A program made the position numbers and the translations under genes. 64,000 bases of DNA, from positions 1 through 64,000 of the forward strand of contig JAEYUO010000016.1 of assembly GCA_023432465.1 (NCBI GenBank). Reading direction: 5' to 3'. The stretch is from Planctomycetota bacterium. Lineage in GTDB: Bacteria; Planctomycetota; Phycisphaerae; Phycisphaerales; UBA1924. The notes under the pieces were generated by a model. It saw only the letters and a list, made by a program, of their open reading frames with translations. It did no database searches and had not been told where the DNA came from. How positions within the stretch are numbered: position 1 is the first letter of the stretch; every line of letters begins with the position of its first letter. Shown here piece by piece: positions 59,037 through 64,000 of the stretch.

Positions 59037-62000
59037 ATGGCGGGCGCGGCGAAAGGGAAAGAAGCGGGGAAGGCCGCGGCGGATGCTGCCGCGGCGGCCG
59101 TACGCGTCCCGCCGGAGAGCCCGCTCGCCGCATGGTTGAACCCGGATGGCTCACCAAAGGATTTGGGGAAGGGGTTCGCGCACCTGCACCTGCACAGCGA
59201 ATACTCGCTGCTGGACGGGGGCAACCGCGTCGACAAGCTGGTGAAGCGCGTCAAGGAACTGGGGATGTGGTCGGTCGCGGTGACCGATCACGGCAACCTG
59301 TTCGGCGCGGCGAGCTTCTATCAGACGGCGAAGGAAGCGGGGATCGTCCCGATTCTCGGGGTTGAGGCGTATGTGACCCCGCCGGAGCGGACGCGGCAGG
59401 ACCGGACGTACACGGGCGTTTCCGATGGCGGGTATCACCTGGTGCTGCTGGCCGAGACGCAGGAGGGCTGGGACAACCTGGTGTACCTGGCGTCGGAGGC
59501 GTATCTGACGGGCTTTTACTTCAAGCCTCGGATTGATCGGGAGATTCTGGGGAGGCACAGCGCGGGGTTGATCGCGATCAACGGGCACCTGGGGAGCGAG
59601 ATCGGCGACCACCTGCTGAGCTTTGAGCGGACGGGGGACAGCAAATGGTGGGACAAGGCGCTTGAGAGCGCGGTGTGGCACCGCGACACCTTTGGTGTTG
59701 ATGCGGCCGCGCCGCGGTTCTTCATCGAACTCCAGCACCATGTGCCGGAGCAGAACTCGATCAACAAGCACCTTGTGCGGCTGGCGCGGGAGGTCGGCGC
59801 TCCGCTGGTGTGCGACAACGATTCGCACTTCCTGAAGGCGGAGGATCACGATGCGCACGACACGCTGATCTGCATCTCGATGGGGAAGGTGAAGCACGAT
59901 TCGGAACGGCTGCGCTACCCGGAGGAGCTGTACGTCAAGTCGCCGCAGGAGATGCGGGAGATCTTTGAAGAGCAGTATGTCGGCGGGGATTGGCAGCAGA
60001 TCGGGCACGAAGCCCTGGACAACACGCTGAAGATCGCGGCGCGGTGTGCGCTGGGCGGGGCGAAGCCGCCGATCGGTCAGAATCACGCGCCGATGGTGCG
60101 GGTGCAGAGAAAGAGAGCGGAAGAGCAGCAGAGCAGCAGAGCAGCAGACAAGAAGAAGGCAAAGGAGGGTGGTGCGGCGGACGAGTGGGCGGATATGCCC
60201 GCGTGGGATGAGCCGCGGTTTGCGGGCGATCTGACTGCGTGGTTCGAGGCGTACTGCAACGAGTTTGAAGTGGTTCCGCTGCGGATCGATGATGATGCCT
60301 CGGCCGATGAACGGGCGCGGATCAACACGGAAGCGAAGGCGGAGTGCGACCGCGCGCTGCGGATGCTCTCGGAGGCCGGGCTGGTGTGGAGGTATGGGCC
60401 GCAGGAGGATGGCGAGAGCCGCGGCGATATCCGCGCGCGGCTTGACCGCGAGCTGACGATCCTGTGCGACAAGAACATCGCGGCGTACTTCCTGATCGTG
60501 TGGGACTTTGTGAACTGGGGCCGGCAGCACGGCATCCCCGCGAATGCCCGTGGCTCGGGCGTGGGCACGATGGTGGGCTATGTGCTGGGGTTGTCCAACG
60601 CGTGCCCGGTGCGGTACGGCCTGCTGTTTGAGCGGTTCACCGATCCTGACCGCAGCGAGTATCCGGATATCGATATCGATCTGTGTCAGGAGGGGCGCGC
60701 ATCGGTTATTGATTTCGTGCGCCGCAAGTATGGCCATGTGGCGCAGATCATCACGTTCGGGACGCTTAAGGCCCGTGCGGCGATCCGCGATGTGGCGCGG
60801 GTGCTGGCCATCCCGCTCCCGGTCGCGGACAGGATCGCAAAGCTGGTGCCCGAGCAACTCAACATCACGCTCGACGATGCGCTGGAGCAGGAGCCGGAAC
60901 TCAGGAAGATCTACGAGGGGGATTCGGGCGCGATCGAGAAGCTGCACCTGAATCTTCCGCCGGGCCAGCGTGCGGAGGCGGACACGCTCCGCGCGCTCAT
61001 CGAGAACGCGCGGACGATCGAGGGGCAGGCTCGCCATGCGAGCGTTCACGCCGCGGGCGTGATTGTGGCGACCCGGCCGCTGCACGAGATCGTGCCGCTG
61101 TACAAGCAGTCCGGCGCGGAAGCTCATGAGGTGGTCACGCAGTGGGACGGGCCTACCTGTGAGAAAGTGGGCCTGCTGAAGATGGACTTCCTCGGCCTGC
61201 GGACGCTGAGCGTGATCGAGCGGGCGAAGAAGCTGATCCGGGAGACGCTGAGCGAGGAGGAGATCTGGAAGGCGGTAGGGAAGACCCGTCCGACAACCAA
61301 TGGATTGCAGTCCATGGGTTCTGTGCACCCGCTCGATCTGGAGCGGCTGACGTACGACGACCCAAGGGTGTTCGAGTTGTTTGCGCGGGCGGACACGACG
61401 GGCGTGTTCCAGTTCGAGTCGGGAGGCATGCGGCGGTTGCTGGTCGATATGCGTCCCGACAGGCTCGAGGACCTGATCGCGGCCAACGCGTTGTTCCGTC
61501 CGGGCCCGATGGACCTGATCCCCGACTACAACCGGCGGAAGCACGGCCAGGCGGAGGTGCCCAAGGTTCACCCGATCGTGGACAAGTACACCGCCGAGAC
61601 GTACGGCGTCATGGTGTATCAGGAGCAGGTCATGCAGATCGTGCACGGCCTGGGCGGCATCAAGCTGCGCGATGCGTACTCGCTCATCAAGAACATCGGC
61701 AAGAAGAAGTACGACAAGATCGACAAGGAGCGTCCGAAGTTCGTGGAGGGCGCGCAGAAGCAGGGCCTCACGAAGCAGTCGGCCGATGAGCTGTTCGAGC
61801 TCATCCTCAAGTTCGCCGGCTACGGCTTCAACAAGAGCCACTCGACCGGGTACGCGATCGTCGCGTACCAGACGGCCTATCTGAAGACGTACTTTCCGAA
61901 CCAGTACATGGCGGCGTTCCTGACCTTCGAGAGCCAGGCGCAGAAGGTTGCGGACTGGATCCCGTATGTCGAGGATTGCAAGACGACCCGCTACCTCAAC

Positions 62001-63458
62001 GGCAAGGTCGGGGTGGAGGTGCGCCCGCCGGATGTGAACCTCTCTCAATCCGACTTCGGTGTCGTGTTTGACCCGGGCGAGCCGCAGGATGCGCTGCACG
62101 GGCACGTGCGGTTCGGCCTCAAGGCGATCAAGGGCGCGGGCGACCGCGCGATCGCGGCCATCGTGGAGGAACGTGAGAGCGGGAAGAAGCGGTTCAGCTC
62201 GCTCTTTGATTTCTGCGAGCGCGTCATGGCGAGACTGGCCACGCAGGCCGCGACCTCGGCGGCCAATGGCACGGGGAGCGGCGGGACAGCGAACCTGCTG
62301 AACAAGACGACGCTCGAGTCGCTCATCAAGTGCGGAGCGATGGACTCGCTGCACGAGCCGGATGGCCGCTCGCTGCGCGCCGCCATGACCGCCAGTCTCG
62401 AATCCGCCATGGGCTCGGCCCAGAAGGTCGCGCAGGACAAGGCCGCGGGACAGGGCGGGCTGTTCATGGGAGGCGGAACGGAGAAGGCGGCGCCGCGCGA
62501 AGGCTCGCTCTTGGCGAAGGCGACGCCGTGGAGCGAGAGCGAGACGCTCGCCAAGGAGAAGGAAGTCCTGGGGTTCTATGTCTCCAGTCATCCGCTGGAA
62601 GAGTGGAGCGCGTGGACCAAGGTGTTCGTGACCGCCGGATGCGATGCGTCCAAGGCGCTTCCTCACGACTCGCGCGTGGTGCTGGCGGGGCTTGTGAGTT
62701 CCGTTCGCACGCTGATCGTGAAGACCGGGCGGAGCGCGGGGCAGAAGATGGCGATCGTGCGGCTCGAGGATCAGGGCGGGTCGGTTGAGATCGTGCTGTT
62801 CGCGGACCGGTACGCGCAGTTTGAGGCGACCGTGCAGCCGGGGAACCCGGTGTTTGTGGTGGGGCGCATGGATCGATCGCGCGCGGGTGGCGCGAGCACA
62901 GATGGACCGGGGGGAGGACTGGGCGGCGGGAGCGACGATGACCCCGGCTCATCCGGCGGGAGGCCGGGCGGTGGAGGCGGTCAGCAGAACAGCGTTCAGG
63001 TGATCGTGGATCGTGTTGTTCCGATCGATGGTGTGCCGCTCATGCCGGGGAAGCTGTGGGTCCGCCTGGATGCCGAGAGACTCAATGGCGACGGCTCGCG
63101 GACACTGAAGGAACTGGCCGCGATTGTTCGAGGCGAATCGCTCGGTGGCGGGGACGAACGACTCGCGGCCGCGGGCCCGTTGCCGACGCTGTCGGCCGAG
63201 GACCGCGCGACGGCGTTCCCCATGGACATCGTGGTCGATCTCCCGGAGCAGCGCATCCGGCTGGAGGCCTCGCCGCACATGCGTGTCCGGCTTTCTGCGT
63301 CGATGGTTGCCGAGTTGACTCGTCGGCTGGGCGACGGATGCGTCCGCGTCGTCGGGGGCGTGACCGTCGAGACGATGAACGGCCGCGGCGGGAACGGGGG
63401 GGGGAAGCCGTGGATGAAGAAGGGCAATGGCGCTATGCCGGCCGGTACAAGGCGGTAG
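59037..63458 (+). CDS. dnaE: DNA polymerase III subunit alpha
   Basis: Catalytic subunit of the replicative polymerase. The 1473-aa protein is about 300 residues longer than the usual DnaE. After a 47-residue Ala/Lys-rich lead it has the PHP domain (HLHLHSEYSLLDG), the palm motif GSGVGTMVGYVLGLS and the catalytic PDIDIDLC. The C-terminal domains end in an OB-fold region (VLAGLVSSVR...). PHP histidines look intact, so a built-in proofreading activity is possible. Two inserts stand out: a Lys/Glu/Gln/Ser block near 355-385 and a Gly/Asp/Ser-rich stretch near 1285-1320. ATG 59037 lies 3 bp after CACC, with GGAGGGACGAG upstream. Confidence 0.95.
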   Translation: MAGAAKGKEAGKAAADAAAAAVRVPPESPLAAWLNPDGSPKDLGKGFAHLHLHSEYSLLDGGNRVDKLVKRVKELGMWSVAVTDHGNLFGAASFYQTAKEAGIVPILGVEAYVTPPERTRQDRTYTGVSDGGYHLVLLAETQEGWDNLVYLASEAYLTGFYFKPRIDREILGRHSAGLIAINGHLGSEIGDHLLSFERTGDSKWWDKALESAVWHRDTFGVDAAAPRFFIELQHHVPEQNSINKHLVRLAREVGAPLVCDNDSHFLKAEDHDAHDTLICISMGKVKHDSERLRYPEELYVKSPQEMREIFEEQYVGGDWQQIGHEALDNTLKIAARCALGGAKPPIGQNHAPMVRVQRKRAEEQQSSRAADKKKAKEGGAADEWADMPAWDEPRFAGDLTAWFEAYCNEFEVVPLRIDDDASADERARINTEAKAECDRALRMLSEAGLVWRYGPQEDGESRGDIRARLDRELTILCDKNIAAYFLIVWDFVNWGRQHGIPANARGSGVGTMVGYVLGLSNACPVRYGLLFERFTDPDRSEYPDIDIDLCQEGRASVIDFVRRKYGHVAQIITFGTLKARAAIRDVARVLAIPLPVADRIAKLVPEQLNITLDDALEQEPELRKIYEGDSGAIEKLHLNLPPGQRAEADTLRALIENARTIEGQARHASVHAAGVIVATRPLHEIVPLYKQSGAEAHEVVTQWDGPTCEKVGLLKMDFLGLRTLSVIERAKKLIRETLSEEEIWKAVGKTRPTTNGLQSMGSVHPLDLERLTYDDPRVFELFARADTTGVFQFESGGMRRLLVDMRPDRLEDLIAANALFRPGPMDLIPDYNRRKHGQAEVPKVHPIVDKYTAETYGVMVYQEQVMQIVHGLGGIKLRDAYSLIKNIGKKKYDKIDKERPKFVEGAQKQGLTKQSADELFELILKFAGYGFNKSHSTGYAIVAYQTAYLKTYFPNQYMAAFLTFESQAQKVADWIPYVEDCKTTRYLNGKVGVEVRPPDVNLSQSDFGVVFDPGEPQDALHGHVRFGLKAIKGAGDRAIAAIVEERESGKKRFSSLFDFCERVMARLATQAATSAANGTGSGGTANLLNKTTLESLIKCGAMDSLHEPDGRSLRAAMTASLESAMGSAQKVAQDKAAGQGGLFMGGGTEKAAPREGSLLAKATPWSESETLAKEKEVLGFYVSSHPLEEWSAWTKVFVTAGCDASKALPHDSRVVLAGLVSSVRTLIVKTGRSAGQKMAIVRLEDQGGSVEIVLFADRYAQFEATVQPGNPVFVVGRMDRSRAGGASTDGPGGGLGGGSDDDPGSSGGRPGGGGGQQNSVQVIVDRVVPIDGVPLMPGKLWVRLDAERLNGDGSRTLKELAAIVRGESLGGGDERLAAAGPLPTLSAEDRATAFPMDIVVDLPEQRIRLEASPHMRVRLSASMVAELTRRLGDGCVRVVGGVTVETMNGRGGNGGGKPWMKKGNGAMPAGTRR

Positions 63459-63486
63459 CGTTCGCGCTGCCGTGCCCTTGAGTGGC

Positions 63487-64000
63487 TCAGCGGCTCAGCC
63501 GGAAAACGTCGCTCAGCTCAGATTCCGCGGATTCTCTGTCCGTGAAGAACGACACGCGGATCGTCGGCGACACGGTGCCGGCCCCGCCTTCACCATCACG
63601 CCAGTCCAGCAGCCATCGCGGCAGCCCGCCCAGCGAAAGGGTGTAGGTCCGCGTGACCAGGCCGTCATAGTGCCGCGCGTTCTCCTCAGGCGATGAAAGA
63701 TCCGTCCGCCACACAAGGTCCTGAATCTGAGAGCCGTCGGCGAACTCCGATCCCGGTCGGAAGAGCTCGACTCGGGCGATTCCCAGCGCTCGGACCGGCT
63801 GGGCATAGGCATCGCGCAACTCGAAGTGGCAGACGATCACCGGATTCGCCGCGGCATCGACGCCTATCCGTGTCAGGGGGTGAATCGCCAATCGCTCCGG
63901 GTTGAGGGCGCCGCCGGGCAAAGAACCGTTGCCGCCGGTGTGCCCGCCACCGGCGCAGCTCATGGGCATGCAGGCCATCGGCGCGGCGATGGCGCACAGG
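63487..64000 (-). CDS. Probable exported lipoprotein, C-terminal part, unknown
   Basis: Residues visible to the window edge begin LCAIAAPMACMPMSCAGGG, which reads as the end of a lipoprotein signal followed by a lipobox-like cysteine. The start lies beyond base 64000. The roughly 150-residue body (beta-rich, with an LRDAYAQPVRALGI segment and the C-terminus RVSFFTDRESAESELSD) is not recognised. It is convergent with dnaE, 28 bp apart. Confidence 0.65.
   Translation of the reverse strand, partial: LCAIAAPMACMPMSCAGGGHTGGNGSLPGGALNPERLAIHPLTRIGVDAAANPVIVCHFELRDAYAQPVRALGIARVELFRPGSEFADGSQIQDLVWRTDLSSPEENARHYDGLVTRTYTLSLGGLPRWLLDWRDGEGGAGTVSPTIRVSFFTDRESAESELSDVFRLSR

Noticed and set aside
61350..61900. 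A frameshift or missing catalytic site in DnaE
   Set aside because: Frame is open throughout; the PDIDIDLC palm motif is intact and inserts are in frame.
59151..62666. A 1171-aa minus-strand frame opposite dnaE
   Set aside because: Antisense to a textbook DnaE with motifs intact; the Arg/Leu/His-rich frame is a shadow.
1..64000. tRNA, rRNA, riboswitch or prophage genes
   Set aside because: Reading the intergenic regions on both strands gave no cloverleaf, rRNA or known riboswitch pattern I could support, and there is no integrase, transposase or phage structural gene.

Overview
This 64 kb window is GC-rich, densely coding chromosome from a planctomycete, most likely class Phycisphaerae. The evidence is direct. 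Five large secreted proteins end in a short acidic module of the form C-x-A-D...DIFxFLxxWFA...C, the GC-type dockerin-like domain typical of Phycisphaerales. The same proteins carry DCNxNG repeats. An HAF-repeat protein ends in a PAPG/hydrophobic/Arg tail, and small membrane proteins carry a cytoplasmic C-x2-C-x-YDL-x-G...CPECG zinc ribbon. lpxC and lpxD indicate lipid A and therefore an outer membrane. The genus cannot be fixed from the sequence. I found no phage, integrase, transposase, CRISPR array, rRNA or tRNA.

Layout. 1-2712: the 5' part of alanine racemase (minus strand) and a divergent DEAD-box-type RNA helicase. 2778-14270: a secretome block with three dockerin-tailed proteins, interrupted by lpxD. 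14326-16894: lpxC, a pseudopilin and a translationally coupled membrane protein. 16925-22525: a fourth dockerin-tailed protein and a large secreted zinc metalloprotease, both on the minus strand. 22775-33821: a cytochrome b/c-like membrane protein, transketolase, tsaB, an MlaF-like ATPase, an SLC13-type transporter, a HAL2/CysQ-type phosphatase and an AsmA-like anchor protein. 33895-41240: a class IV aminotransferase, the HAF-repeat protein, cysteine desulfurase, a glycosyltransferase, a PlsC-like acyltransferase and rarA. 41336-48346: a tandem pair of zinc-ribbon membrane paralogues, dnaB split by a large intein, a LysM/L,D-transpeptidase and 5-formyl-THF cyclo-ligase. 48363-55755: an RNase HII-like protein, the fifth dockerin-tailed protein, a HIT protein, a PilZ protein, another zinc-ribbon protein and a SnoaL-like protein with a histone-H1-like tail. 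55912-64000: an HDOD protein, pdxJ-pdxH, dnaE and the 3' part of a probable lipoprotein gene.

How the genes work together. The envelope theme is strong: alr and the L,D-transpeptidase act on peptidoglycan, lpxC/lpxD on lipid A, PlsC-like on phospholipid, and the GT1 enzyme on a glycoside. The dockerin-tailed proteins combine PPC-like beta repeats, P-domains, a beta-helix and hyalin repeats, and they look like an extracellular or cell-surface adhesion/assembly system. A second theme is DNA replication and repair (DnaB, DnaE, RarA, RNase HII-like). Three of these four carry low-complexity inserts and the fourth carries the intein.

The most interesting items are these: the cysteine-bracketed dockerin modules in full and half forms, with a shared unknown module; the intein in the DnaB P-loop with both LAGLIDADG motifs and an inserted XRE-type HTH; zinc-ribbon paralogues with constant ends and a diverged exported core; an RNase HII-like protein without the GRG motif; and a three-hairpin 5' leader ahead of the first secreted protein. 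Start codons were chosen from ribosome-binding sites, signal peptides and family alignment from memory. No database search was possible.
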